Shown in pieces: positions 1 through 9,000 of a DNA stretch of 22,500 nucleotides. The notes below the pieces were generated by a model that did not search any database, was not told the DNA's origin, and saw only the letters and a list, made by a program, of their open reading frames with translations. The position numbers and the translations under genes are program-made. Origin of the DNA: Penaeus vannamei (taxonomy: Eukaryota > Arthropoda > Malacostraca > Decapoda > Penaeidae); assembly GCF_042767895.1 (NCBI RefSeq), contig NC_091578.1, positions 9,901,846 through 9,924,345 of the forward strand, written 5' to 3'. Each line of letters opens with the position of its first letter. Position 1 is the first letter of the stretch.

Positions 1-240
1 GCTCAAACTCGAAAAAAAATATTGAGGATCGTATTAGACGAGACGAAAGAGGGAGAGAAAGGGAAAAAGAGAGAAGACGAAGTGTCAAGCAAGAGGAAGA
101 CACATGTGGAAAATACACACATTTAAAAAAGAGAATCTGAAAAAAAGGACGAAAAGATGAAAGGCCACACAAAATGAGAAGCAAAAGAAAGGCCACACAA
201 AGAAATAAAAATAAAGGAAGAACACACCACACCCTCCCCT
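1..240. other. A/G-rich spacer with a duplicated 14-mer
   Basis: This stretch is purine-rich with scattered AT-rich and GA-rich runs and no credible reading frame. The 14-mer AAAGGCCACACAAA occurs twice, at 160-173 and 188-201, an exact 28-bp step. This may be the remnant of a small tandem repeat. No promoter or RNA gene was recognised. Confidence 0.5.
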
Positions 241-660
241 CCTCCTCCTCTCCTCCTCCCTCATGAAATTTCCCTACTCCATACTGATTCCTCCTCCTCC
301 TCCTCCTCCTCAGCCACCTCATATTCTCCCTCACTCCCTGGCCACTCCCTCTAAACTGCCCCACCTCTCCCCTAGTCCCCCTCATCCTAACCCTTATTAC
401 CACCCCTACCCCCTAAACCACTCCCTTCCCTCCTACCCTCTAACCCCTCTCCCTGACCCTCCCTTAACCCCCCTCCCCCCAACTCCTCACCTTCCCTTCC
501 CCCACTTCCCCCTTCCCCCCACCCTACCACCTTCCCCTCTCCTCCCCACCTTCCACACTCCCCCCTCCCCCCTCCTCCACCCCTCAAAACAAACACCCCC
601 GAAAAAGAACCCACTCCATAAACCCCAAGTGGCCCATCCATCCGTCTCCCGCCCCATCGC
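241..660. repeat. C-rich pyrimidine block (CCT/CCCT degenerate)
   Basis: About 420 bp are almost entirely C and T on the plus strand, with a short (CCT)n run near 290-312 and degenerate CCCT/CCCCTCC units after it. An open frame across it translates to Pro/Ser/Leu-rich sequence, as expected from composition. The last 60 bases become balanced (near CATCCATCCGTCTCC) before the purine minisatellite starts. Confidence 0.8.
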
Positions 661-1026
661 AAGAAAAGAGGAAGTGGAAAAATGAAAAAAAGAGGAGGAA
701 TAAGTGGGAAAAAAATAAAAAGAGGAGGAAGAAGTGGAAAAATAAAGAAGAGGAGGAAGTGGAAAAATGAAAAAAGAGGAGGAAGTGGAAAAATGAAAAA
801 AAAGGAAGAAGTGGAAAAATTTAAAAAAGAGGACGAAGAAGTGGAAAAAAATAAAAAGGAGGAAGAAGTGGGAAAATGAAATAGGAGGAGGAAGAAGTGG
901 AAAAATAAAAAAAGAGGAAGAAGAAGTATAAAAATTAAAAGAGGAGGAGGAAGTGGTAAAAAAGAAAAAAATGGAGGAAGAAGAAATGAAAAAAGTAGAG
1001 GGGGAAGAAGTGGAAGAATGAAAAAA
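661..1026. repeat. Purine minisatellite, about 13 units of 25-32 bp
   Basis: The unit reads roughly AGAGGAGGAAGAAGTGG followed by AAAAATGAAAAA. About thirteen copies can be aligned by their GAAGTGGAAAA cores. Unit length varies because the GGA/GAA run and the A run expand separately. Some units have AATAAA, AATTTAAA or AATGAAAT in the tail. All copies lie head to tail. It is a compound, VNTR-like array that should be length-polymorphic, and it is not coding. Confidence 0.8.
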
Positions 1027-1027
1027 A

Positions 1028-1140
1028 TTACTGCACACTCTGTCCAAGCGGCCGCCCCATTAATGAGTGTCCCGCGAGGCTAATTGAAGGAGGCATGGCC
1101 AGCGTCATGGGCATTGGGCTCGGGCACGACACGGGGAGGG
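1028..1140. promoter_or_regulatory. Balanced, CpG-containing island (candidate conserved noncoding element)
   Basis: About 110 bp of non-repetitive sequence sit between two purine arrays. The island contains the 8-bp palindrome GCGGCCGC, two homeodomain-type TAAT cores (CATTAATGAG and GGCTAATTGA) about 26 bp apart, and several CpGs (CCCGCGAGG, GGCTCGGGCACGAC). Neither strand gives a recognisable peptide. A regulatory role is inferred only from its surviving inside repeats and from the motif content. A random unique fragment is the main alternative. Confidence 0.35.
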
Positions 1141-1559
1141 GGGAGAAATAGGAAGGAGGAGGAGAAGGAGAAGAGTGGAGGGGGAGGAGGAAGGTGAGGG
1201 GGGACGGGGGGAGGGAAAAGGAGGAAGAAAGAAAGGGGGAGGGGGAAAGGAGGAAGGGGAGGAGGGGAAGGGGAGGAGGAGGAGGAGGAGGAGGAGGAGG
1301 AGGAGGAGGAGGAGGAGGAGGGAGAGGAGGAGGGGGGCAGGAGGAGGGAGGGAGGAGGAGGAAGAAGGGGGAGGAGGAAAGAGAGAGGGAGGAAGGGGGT
1401 TGAAGAGGGAGGAGGGAGGAGGGAGGAGAAAGGTGGATCTGGGGTGGGGGACGGGGGAGGAAGCAAAGGAGAAAGAGGAAGGGGAGGGAGAGGACGAGGC
1501 TGAGGCGGATCTGGAGATGGAGGCCAAGGAGGATTAGGAGGCTGAGGAGGTGTCTATGG
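1141..1559. repeat. G-rich purine block with (GGA)17
   Basis: The block consists of degenerate GGGA/GGAGGAA units around a perfect (GGA)n run at about 1272-1323. The plus strand is nearly devoid of pyrimidines until about 1490. Runs of three or more G are frequent, so G-quadruplex potential is high. GGA repeats are known to form compact quadruplexes. Frames here give Gly/Arg/Glu on one strand and Pro/Ser/Leu on the other, a composition effect. Confidence 0.85.
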
Positions 1560-1665
1560 AGGAATAAGAAAATGATGATAGTAATGATGATGATGATGAA
1601 CATTATATCATGATCATCACTATCACTTTCACTGGCACCCTCATCATCACGACATTTACCATGAC
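1560..1665. repeat. Degenerate ATG/ATC triplet tract with inverted halves
   Basis: A (GAT)n-like run (TGATGATGATGATGAA at about 1585-1600) is followed within 10 bp by its complement-like counterpart (TCATGATCATCAC at 1608-1620) and then more ATC/CAT triplets. The two halves could pair as an imperfect hairpin. This looks like microsatellite decay. Confidence 0.6.
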
Positions 1666-1879
1666 ATAAAACAGAAGAAGAGAAGTAGACAGAAAATGAT
1701 GGAGAGAAAGGAGGAAAATTAATAAAAGAAAAAAAACAATCAAGAAAAAATAAAACAAAAAGAGGAGACGTAGCCAGAAAAAACAACACTAAGAAACAAA
1801 AATAAATAAAGCGAAGGAGAGACGAAGAGAAGAGAAAGGGAGGAAGGCGTACAAATGAAGAGGAGAAGGAGGAAAAGAA
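1666..1879. other. A/G-rich degenerate spacer
   Basis: This is an AGAAGA/AAACAA-rich stretch without a clear period. I see no motif or gene in it. It leads into the short balanced island at 1880-1975. Confidence 0.5.
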
Positions 1880-1975
1880 TAATGCTTGCGCTTCGGTCGT
1901 TTTGGGGGTTAATGGCTGCCTGTCGGTTTTCAAGTGGATGGGATTTGTTGCGCTGCCTTGCGTGCGCGGGGACGA
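1880..1975. other. Balanced island in purine block
   Basis: About 95 bp of mixed-composition DNA (for example TTGCGCTTCGGTCG and GCCTTGCGTGCGCGG) interrupts the purine tract. It holds several CpGs and a CGTGCGCG run but no recognisable coding or RNA signature on either strand. It resembles the other islands in size and composition. Its function is unknown. Confidence 0.35.
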
Positions 1976-3060
1976 GGGGGGGAGGGGGAGGAGGAGTTTG
2001 GGAGGAAGGGAGGAAGAGGAGGTGGGAAGAAGAGGTGGGGAGTAGGGGGAGGAGGATGTGGAGGAGAGGAGGTGGGAGGAAGAAGGGAGGGGGCGGGGGA
2101 GGAGGAGGTGGATAGGGGAGGTCGGATAGATGAAGGGGTGGGGGGAGTGCGAGGGAGGGGTAGAAAAGGTAAGTGGGGAGAGGTGGTAAGTAGGAGGGGC
2201 AGGGGGGTGAGGAGGGAGAAAAGAGGAGGTGGGAGAGGGGTACGATAAGAGAAGGGGATGTGGGAGGAGGGGGGAGGTAGGGGAGGAATAGGGGAGAGAT
2301 GGGAGGATGAGGAGGCAGAGAATAAGGAGGAAGAGAAAGGGGAGAAGGAATGGGAGGGATGGGAGGAGAAGGAGGAGAGAGGAAGGGGAGGAAGGAAGGG
2401 AGGGATGGGAGGGAGGAGGAGGAGGAGGAGGATAAGGAGGAAGAGAGAGAGAAGAGGAGAAGGAAAGGGGGGGGATGGGAGGAGGATAAGGAGGAAGAGG
2501 AAGGGGGAGAAGGAAAGGGGGTGATGGGAGGAGTAGGAGAACGATAGGGAGGAAGTGACGGACAGAGAATGAGAACGAAAAAGAGAGAGAGAGAGAGAGA
2601 GAGTATAAGAGGTAAGAAGGTTGGAGATGGAGGTAGAAGGAGGGAGACGAGAAGGAGCAAAGATAAAGAAGCAGAAGAGAAAGGACGAAGACAGTAGTAA
2701 GGATAAACCTAAAAATAATATTTCCTTCGGTAATAATGACGGCGATGAGAGTACCGATAATGGTGATAGTAATGGCGGTATTAATGGTTATGATGATGGA
2801 GGAGAAGAAGGGAAGAGAGGAAATAGGTGGAGGTAAAAAGAGGGGAGGAGGAAGGCGCCGAAGAGGGAAGACGGAGGATGATGGAGAAGAATAAGGAGGA
2901 GGAGGAGAAAAAGGTTGTGGTGGAGAAGGAGAAGAAAGGGTAGAAAGAGGTGAAGGGAGAGAAGGACGAGGAGGAATGGAAGGAAGAGGAAGAAGTGGAA
3001 GAAGAAGAAGAAGAGGAGATAAAGAACAAATTGCAAAAAGAATGAAGTGAAGAATTAAAG
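1976..3060. repeat. Long purine-rich block (GGA/GGGA/GAA, degenerate)
   Basis: Almost 1.1 kb has purines on the plus strand, with degenerate GGAGGAAG and GGGGAGAAGG units, a short (GA)n at about 2584-2603 and several GGAGGAGG runs. Between about 2695 and 2800 the composition becomes a mixed GAT/AAT/GGT triplet pattern. The minus strand of 1028-3097 is one 689-codon open frame of Ser/Leu/Pro/Phe. I attribute that to the lack of purines and do not call it a gene. Confidence 0.8.
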
Positions 3061-3420
3061 GAAGGGATTTTTCCGCCATTGCCAATACCCATTTCAACTT
3101 CCACCTCGCAACAAATAAATGCAGTCCTTTCCATTCATTGTCATTTCACTTTTTTCTTCTTCATTACTTTCCCGGTTTTTGTTTTCGCTCCTTTTCTTTC
3201 CGTCAATTAGCTTTTCTTTCCATTTCTGCGGATGTTGTTTACCTTTTCATTTCGCTATTTTTTTTTATGTTTTTTTTCCCTCTCTTTTAGATCTAATTTG
3301 CGTTTACTTGCGTTTATCTATCGTACTCGCTGACATGCGTATTTGTTTTTGTTTATCTGTTTCGCAACATGTTTTTTTTTTCTTCTTTTTTGCTACACGT
3401 TTTTATTTGCTTTGTACATG

Positions 3421-3422
<2 letters not shown>
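3061..3422. other. T-rich low-copy stretch
   Basis: This T-rich interval has runs of TTTT and TTTC with some balanced words (CCGCCATTGCCAATACCC near 3072, and GCGTTTACTTGCGTTTATC near 3300). A pyrimidine run ending in CTCTTTTAG at about 3291 looks like a 3' splice acceptor. Such matches are expected by chance in pyrimidine tracts, and no open, protein-like exon follows. Confidence 0.4.

Positions 3423-3508
<86 letters not shown>
3423..3508. repeat. (CT)43 microsatellite
   Basis: This is an uninterrupted CT dinucleotide array of 86 bp. Its perfection suggests recent expansion. Homopurine-homopyrimidine DNA of this length can form triplex (H-DNA) structures under supercoiling. Confidence 0.95.
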
Positions 3509-3511
<3 letters not shown>

Positions 3512-3959
3512 CCACTCGAACTGTACCCCCTTTTACCCCTTCCTCTTACCCTGTGCTTTTTCACCTGTGCGCTCTCCTTTCTCCCACTCCTAGTCACTCA
3601 CTCCCTCCTTCCTCCCACTCCCTCTCCTATCCCTCCCTCCTCCTCCTCTCCTCTCCCTCCCTCCCCTCACTCACTCTCCTCTCCCTCCCTTCCCCTTCTA
3701 CCCTGCGCCAATTCCCTACCACACTCCCCCCACTCCTTCCAATCGTTCTCCTCTCCCTTCCCCATTCTCCTTCTCTACTTAGTAGTTCTCAACCCATCCC
3801 CCTTCCCGTATCTTGATCTTTCTACCCTCTCCTCAACTCCTTCCCCTCCTGCTCTGCTCTGCTCTCCTCCCCCCACTCCCCATCAGGATCGCTTCCAACC
3901 ACTCCCAACTTCCCCCCAACTCATCCTCTTTACTCCCCTCTCCCCAACTCCCCCACCTC
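3509..3959. repeat. C/T-rich degenerate block
   Basis: Pyrimidine-rich DNA with CTCCCT, CCCTCC and CACTCC words and little regular periodicity. Open frames give Ser/Pro/Leu runs. No gene is supported. Confidence 0.7.
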
Positions 3960-4640
3960 CCACGTTGATTTTCCTCCCCTCCCCCTCCCCCTGCTCCCCC
4001 AGAGTCGATCAGTCCCCTTCCCTTACCACCTCTTCCAGCCGATCTCACTCCTCCTTCTCTTCTCTACTCCCATTGTCGATCCCCCCCAATTCTCTACTCT
4101 ACTCCCCCAATCTGATCCCCCAAATTCTCTACTCTCCTCCCCCGAGGAAAATCGAGCCCCCAAATTCTCTACTCTCTCACTCCCCAATCCGAGCCCCCAA
4201 AATTCTCTACTCTCACTCCCCAGTTGATCCCGACCCTTTCTCAACATCTACTCCCCCCATTCCCTACCCACCCCCCAGTCAGGTCCCGACCCTTCTCTAC
4301 TCCACTCCCCCAATCGATCCCCCAATTCTCTACTCCTACTCCCCCAGTCGATCCCAACCCCTCCTCCACACTACCTCCCCCACTCCACCCCCCCCTCGAT
4401 CGGACCCTTCTCTCCTCTACTCCCCCCAGTCGATCTCACCTCCCCCTTAGTCGACTCCCCCACCGCCACCCACCCCGCCCCCCTTAGTCCCGACTCCCCC
4501 ACTCCACCCCCCTCGATCCGGACCCTTACCTCTCCCTCTACTCCCCCAGTCGATCTCACCTCCCCCCTACCACCCCCCTTGGTCGAAACTCCCCACCCCA
4601 CCCCACCCACCACCCACACCCCACCACACACCCCACCCCC
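3960..4640. repeat. C-rich minisatellite with TTCTCTACTC core
   Basis: The unit contains GATCCCCCAAATTCTCTACTC followed by variable CCCCC and CAATC or CAGTCGATC words. Cores recur with spacing of roughly 30-45 bp (for example about 4088, 4122, 4164, 4201, 4328), then degenerate into CAGTCGATCTCACCTCC copies near 4431 and 4548. The final 100 bp collapse to CCCCACC repeats. Units are divergent, so this is an older array. Confidence 0.7.
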
Positions 4641-4752
4641 ACCCCCGCCCCCTGCTTGCGCCGAGCAGTATTCCGAGCATCCACTTTAAAGCATATACGC
4701 ACTTCGCTTCCACAAAATTCAAAAGGATAATCTAGAGACTGGGGAACTTTTT
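4641..4752. other. Short balanced spacer
   Basis: About 110 bp of mixed sequence (GCTTGCGCCGAGCAGTATTCCG and ACTTTAAAGCATATACGCAC) separate a C-rich minisatellite from a CT array. It includes the AT palindrome TTTAAA. No gene or regulatory element could be assigned. Confidence 0.35.
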
Positions 4753-4773
4753 TCCCTCTCTTTTCTCTTCTCT

Positions 4774-4855
<82 letters not shown>

Positions 4856-4908
4856 TCCCTCCTCCCTCTCTCTCTCTCTCCCTCTCCCTCTCCCTCTCCC
4901 TCTCTCCT

Positions 4909-4965
<57 letters not shown>

Positions 4966-4981
4966 CTCTCCCTCTCTCTCC

Positions 4982-5071
<90 letters not shown>

Positions 5072-5117
5072 TCCCCTCTCCCTCTCCCTCTCCCCTCTCC
5101 CTCTCCCTCTCCCTCTC
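4753..5117. repeat. Compound (CT)n / (CTCCCT)n array
   Basis: Perfect CT runs (about 4777-4851, 4921-4962, 4988-5067) alternate with hexamer CTCCCT stretches (4852-4920, 5068-5117). The array is about 365 bp long with no purine on the plus strand. The alternation suggests repeated switching between dinucleotide and hexamer slippage registers. Confidence 0.92.
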
Positions 5118-5582
5118 GTATTCGCTTATTTTCCTCTTCTTTCTTCTAGTACTTATTCGTTGTTTCTTTAACGATTCTGTTTTTTACTCTTTTTCAAATT
5201 TCATTCGCATTATCATTCATCTTTTCACTTTTAGAATGTATTTTTTTTCTTTTTCTCTCCCCCTCCATTGACACTATGAATCCCGGTTCCTTTATTTTTC
5301 TCTCTCTCTCCCTCTCTCTTTTTCTCTTTCTCTCTCTCTCTCATACCCTATTTCCCTCCCTCTTCTTCCTCTACAACTCTCTTCTCTCTTTCTCTCCCTC
5401 CCTTTCCCCTTTTTCCTCTCCGTCCACTCCCTCCCCTCTTCCCCCCTCCCCCTTCCTCCACCCTCCCCCACCAACCCACCATACAACCCCCTCCCCCCCC
5501 CCCAAAAAAAAAAAAATAATAATAAAAGAAAAAACGGAACAAGCAAATGAAGGAATAAAAGAAGGGAATAACAACAACCGAA
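5118..5582. other. T-rich, then C/T-rich, then A-rich spacer
   Basis: A T-rich stretch (5118-5275) is followed by interrupted CT and CCCT runs (5290-5495), then an abrupt change to poly-A (13 A after C10 at about 5495-5515) and A-rich AATAATAAAAG sequence. The C-to-A homopolymer junction is abrupt. A 335-codon frame beginning at 5276 spans this and the next block but is low-complexity Ser/Leu/Pro and is not called as a gene. Confidence 0.5.
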
Positions 5583-5687
5583 GAACAAAGCGCCGCGTTC
5601 TGTTCTCGCGCACGTGGAGTGTTGTGTCAATACGTTCAAACTTTCTAAAGGATGTTCTTTGCCTAAAGGTTGTTCTCTCTTGCCTTC
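5583..5687. promoter_or_regulatory. Balanced island with CACGTG
   Basis: About 105 bp of mixed, CpG-rich sequence (GCGCCGCGTTC and CTCGCGCACGTGG) contain a canonical E-box/bHLH site CACGTG at 5611-5616. CACGTG also includes an ACGTG hypoxia-type core. One hexamer is not significant by itself. The call rests on the CpG-rich island context and is weak. Confidence 0.3.
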
Positions 5688-5728
5688 GGGGGGGGGGGGG
5701 TCTCTTGGGATGCGCTGACCCCCCCCCC
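5688..5728. other. G13 / C10 homopolymer inverted repeat
   Basis: A run of 13 G (5688-5700) is separated by 18 bases from a run of 10 C (5719-5728). The two runs can pair as a stem of ten G:C pairs with an 18-nt loop containing TTGGGATGCGCTG. Both strands could form it. It is also a likely source of sequencing or assembly length error. Confidence 0.75.
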
Positions 5729-6065
5729 TTTCCCCATCCCCCTCCACACCCCTCCCTACTCTCTTACCCGACCCCTATCTCCTACTCCCCCACCCCTTTC
5801 CCTCGCCCCCCTCTTTACTCTTACTCGCCACCCACCCCCCAATTCCCCTTCCTCCCTCTGTACTCTCTTACCCAACCCCCATCTCCCTACCACCCCCCTC
5901 CCTACTCTCTTACTCCGACCCCATCTCCTACCCCCCATCCCTCTCCCCCTCTCTACTCCCTTACCCAACCCCCATCTCCTACCCCCTCCCTCTCCCCCCC
6001 TCCTCTACTCCCTTACCCTATCCCCATCTCCCTGCACTCCCCCCCCCTCCCCCATCTTATTTTTC
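5729..6065. repeat. C-rich minisatellite, about 6 units of 43-60 bp
   Basis: Units start with CTACTCTCTTACCC(A/G)ACCCC, continue with CATCTCCTACCCC and end in variable CCTCC runs. Starts lie near 5755, 5814, 5858, 5901, 5953 and 6003. The TACTC..TTACCCAACCCC core is well kept while the C/CT spacer varies. It has the same general style as the arrays at 3960-4640 and 14660-15060, but a different core. Confidence 0.75.
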
Positions 6066-6146
6066 CTCACACCCTTTCCAAAGGATTCGTGAGTGGAGAG
6101 GGGGGGAGGGGGATTCTCGGATCTCCCCTTTCCTCCTCAACCTCCT
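6066..6146. other. Mixed spacer before 28-bp array
   Basis: This spacer holds the words CCAAAGGATTCGTGAGTGG and GGGGGAGGGGGATTCTCGG, then returns to C/T-rich DNA. No gene is visible. Confidence 0.35.
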
Positions 6147-6258
6147 TCTTTTTATTCTATTTGTTAATTTTCCTTCATTTTATTCTATTTGTTAATTTTC
6201 CTTCTTTTTATTACATTTGTTTATTTTCCTTCTTTTTATTATATTTGTTAATTTTCCC
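6147..6258. repeat. Four-copy 28-bp tandem repeat
   Basis: The core ATTCTATTTGTTAATTTTCC recurs at 6154, 6182, 6210 (as ATTACATTTGTTTATTTTCC) and 6238 (as ATTATATTTGTTAATTTTCC). Every step is exactly 28 bp. Each unit also carries CTTC plus T-rich sequence. The fixed period and low divergence indicate a recent tandem duplication. Confidence 0.9.
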
Positions 6259-6445
6259 TCTTTCTTTCATTCTGTGTCCTTAACTTCTTTTTCTTCTAAT
6301 AGTCTTTCTTCTTCCTCGTTGTCTAATTTTCCTTATTCATGTCTCCATTTTACCTATTTTCCTGCTTCGCCGTCGTCTTCCTCTTCATCTCTTTTTCGTC
6401 TTTTTTTCGTCTTCTTCTTCTTCTCCTCCTTCTCCTTTCTTCTTC
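6259..6445. other. T/C-rich tract ending in TTCTTCTTCCAG
   Basis: This pyrimidine-rich low-complexity DNA has many TTC and TCC triplets. It ends in a textbook-looking polypyrimidine-CAG at 6446-6448 that resembles a splice acceptor. No recognisable exon follows, and the pyrimidine background makes such matches common. Confidence 0.45.
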
Positions 6446-6596
6446 CAGGTGGCAATCCGCACCTGAATAAAAATCTTGATTTCTATCTATCGTCTTCATC
6501 CTCCGCCCAAACGGCGCCGGAAACAAAGCCTCCCCGGGGGTTGCGTCCTCTCCGGTGCAGGTCTTGTGGGGCCGAGGAAAGGCATCCCACACGCGC
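6446..6596. promoter_or_regulatory. Balanced island with inverted E-box pair
   Basis: The island begins with CAGGTG (6446-6451) and its inverse CACCTG (6460-6465), separated by 8 bp. It continues with CpG-rich sequence (ACGGCGCCGG and CCTCCCCGGGGGTTGCG). Paired CACCTG sites suit Snail/ZEB-type or class I bHLH factors, but the role is inferred. The island then runs into a CA-rich minisatellite. Translations on both strands gave no recognisable domain. Confidence 0.35.
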
Positions 6597-6832
6597 ACGC
6601 ACTCACACATTCCCACACGCACACGCACTCACACATTCCCACACGCACTCACATACTTCCACAGACACTCACATTCCCACATGAACACGCACTCACACAT
6701 TCCCAAACGCACACGCACTCACACATTCCCAAATGTACACGCACTCACAAATTCCCAAACGCACACGCACTCACACATTCCCAAACGCACACGCACTCAC
6801 ACATTTCCACATGTACACGCACACACACAAAC
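6597..6832. repeat. 26-bp CA-rich minisatellite
   Basis: The unit is ACTCACACATTCCC followed by AAACGCACACGC (26 bp). About nine copies run from about 6601 to 6831. One early copy is 20 bp long because ACACGC is missing, and another carries the variant ACTCACATACTTCC. The spacing 6601 to 6627 is 26 bp and 6627 to 6647 is 20 bp. Later copies switch to AAATGTACACGC. Array breakdown continues as loose CACACA. Confidence 0.85.
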
Positions 6833-7030
6833 GAGATTTGACCATATATGTATAAACTAAAACACACATGAGCATGCACACGCGCGCGTGGCTGCAAACA
6901 CATACACACAAACGCAGACGTGCGCGTACGCTTGTACGTACGCCCGCACGCAAATACACACATACGCACACAGGAACTAGAACACAAAACATTAAAACAC
7001 GATTCACAAATACGCGCACTCCAAGCCTTC
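6833..7030. repeat. Degenerate (CA)n / ACGC region
   Basis: CA-rich DNA with alternating purine-pyrimidine words such as CACACGCGCGCGTGGC (near 6877) and GTGCGCGTACGCTTGTACGTACGC (two halves near 6920 and 6932). It favours Z-DNA and local palindromes (GTACGTAC). No gene is seen. Confidence 0.6.
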
Positions 7031-7429
7031 CATCAAACGATTCCACAATAATTCTGAACTCTGTAAGCGAAGATTTTTTTTTCCTTTCTTCGTTTCAAAA
7101 ACCATCCTATCGACATGGTTACCCCCTCCCCCACCCTCCCCCTCCCCATCCACCCGTCCTAACGCCCCCCATCCCCCAAGCTAGCGCCACCCCCCCCCCT
7201 CACAAAAAGTAGCGCACCCAGCACCGCCCCACCCCCTCGATACAGTGACCACGCAAATGCAACAACCCCACCCCCGTTGCAACCTCCAACCCCTTATCAG
7301 AATATTGCTCCTCCCAAGGCAATGCCCCTCCCCCCAATGCAGGTCCCCCACTCTCCAAATGCAACACCCGAACCCCTTAATGGTAGCGCTCCCCCCCCCC
7401 CCCCCACCTCCACCTCCCTTTTTTCCTAT
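7031..7429. other. Mixed then C-rich spacer, ending in C15
   Basis: A low-copy part (7031-7115) gives way to C-rich DNA with a loosely repeated ATGCAACA/CCCCTCC motif (AATGCAACAACCCCACCCCC at 7256 and related words at 7322 and 7357). It ends with a 15-base C run at 7391-7405. No gene is supported. Confidence 0.5.
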
Positions 7430-7560
7430 ATATGATGTTTTTCTAGAAATAGATACATGAATAATCTACTTTGCACATTGAAAATCATACAATAATACAC
7501 AAGTTGGAGGTTTGTTTTTAACTGTTTATTCAATATATATACGGAGGGAGAAAAAAAAAT
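7430..7560. other. AT-rich low-copy spacer
   Basis: About 130 bp of AT-rich unique DNA contains TATATATG, CAATATATATACGG and ACTGTTTATTC. I see no gene, RNA or clear regulatory element here. Confidence 0.4.
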
Positions 7561-7568
7561 CAAGAAGG

Positions 7569-7571
<3 letters not shown>

Positions 7572-7666
<95 letters not shown>

Positions 7667-7700
7667 AGAGAGGGAGAGGGAGAGAGAATAGTAGAGGAGA
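7572..7700. repeat. (GA)n microsatellite, interrupted
   Basis: Two perfect runs (7572-7617 and 7624-7662) are separated by GAAGAGAGAA, followed by GAGGGAGAGGG-type decay. With the (CT)n arrays downstream (from 8305) they form opposed, complementary arms about 0.7 kb apart. Confidence 0.92.
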
Positions 7701-7859
7701 TTGAGAGAGAGAGAAAGGAAAAGAGAACAGTACAGAAGAGAAGAGAAAGATATAAAAAAAGAAGGAATCGAGGAGAGAACGAATGATAACCCAAAAACAA
7801 CTAATGAAGTTTTTGAAGCCGGTAAAGGGGAGGGTGGGGGGGGATACGGAAGACTTAAG
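7701..7859. other. A/G-rich decay zone
   Basis: GA- and GAA-rich degenerate sequence contains a short balanced piece (ACAACTAATGAAGTTTTTGAAGCC, split near 7800). No gene could be supported. Confidence 0.4.
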
Positions 7860-8163
7860 TAGAGGGAGGGGGAGGGGGGTATGAGAAACCTAGAGAGAGA
7901 GAATAGGAGGAGGGGAGAAGGGAGGGAAGGGAGGGAGAAGGGGGAGGAAGGGAGCGGAGGAAGGGAGGAAAGGGAAGGGGAAGGGAGGGGAAGAGAGAAA
8001 GGAAAGGGGGGAAGGGGAGAAGAGAAGGGAAGGAAAGGGAATGGAGGGGAGAAGAGAAGGGAAGGAAAGGGAGTCGAGGGGAGGAGAGGAGAGAAGGGAG
8101 AGAAACGGAGTCGAGAAGGTAGGGAAAGGGAGGAGAGAAGGGAGGGGCGGAGGGGTAGGGGGC
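7860..8163. repeat. GGGA-rich minisatellite, 32-bp subunits
   Basis: The block is purine-only degenerate GGGAAGG/GGAGAAG. Near 8010-8075 a 32-bp unit (GGGGAGAAGAGAAGGGAAGG plus AAAGGGAATGGA) is duplicated, the second copy ending in GAGTCGA. A related ending recurs near 8105-8115 (CGGAGTCGAG). The block has high G-quadruplex and triplex potential. Confidence 0.75.
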
Positions 8164-8302
8164 AATAAACCCCACCGGAGATATCGCTTTATATCGTCCC
8201 GTTATCGCTTTATGGCTTGTAAATTACACCCTGTCAACCGGCCCGTCCCTCCCGGCGGCGACTGTCAACAAAACACACCACTTCGGCAGCCCGTCGCTCA
8301 CC

Positions 8303-8304
<2 letters not shown>
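8164..8304. promoter_or_regulatory. Balanced island with 11-bp direct repeats at 21-bp step
   Basis: This low-copy island lies at a purine-to-pyrimidine switch. TATCGCTTTAT occurs exactly at 8182-8192 and 8203-8213, a 21-bp (two helical turns) step. The second copy continues into TTTATGGC, an Abd-B/Caudal-type homeodomain site. The rest is CpG-rich (CAACCGGCCCG and CCCGGCGGCGACTG). Two same-face sites suggest cooperative protein binding, but this is inference. Translation is open on the plus strand but not recognisable. Confidence 0.4.

Positions 8305-9000
<696 letters not shown>

Noticed and set aside
1028..3097. Minus-strand open frame of 689 codons
   Set aside because: It spans purine-rich arrays read as pyrimidines, so stop codons cannot occur for long stretches. 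Residues are almost only Ser, Leu, Pro, Phe and Ile, with no domain. It crosses several unrelated repeats and two islands.
3280..3300. Splice acceptor-like CTCTTTTAG, and similar ones near 6446 and 21457
   Set aside because: Pyrimidine tracts are so common here that AG-ended runs are expected by chance. None of these three is followed by a credible exon with a donor.
5276..6283. Plus-strand open frame of 335 codons
   Set aside because: It passes through a CT tract, poly-C/poly-A, an island, G13/C10 and a C-rich minisatellite. The composition changes with each repeat, as expected for a chance frame.
6597..6832. CRISPR-like array of 26-bp repeats
   Set aside because: Units are directly adjacent with no spacers of independent sequence, are CA-rich, and decay into (CA)n. 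It is a minisatellite.
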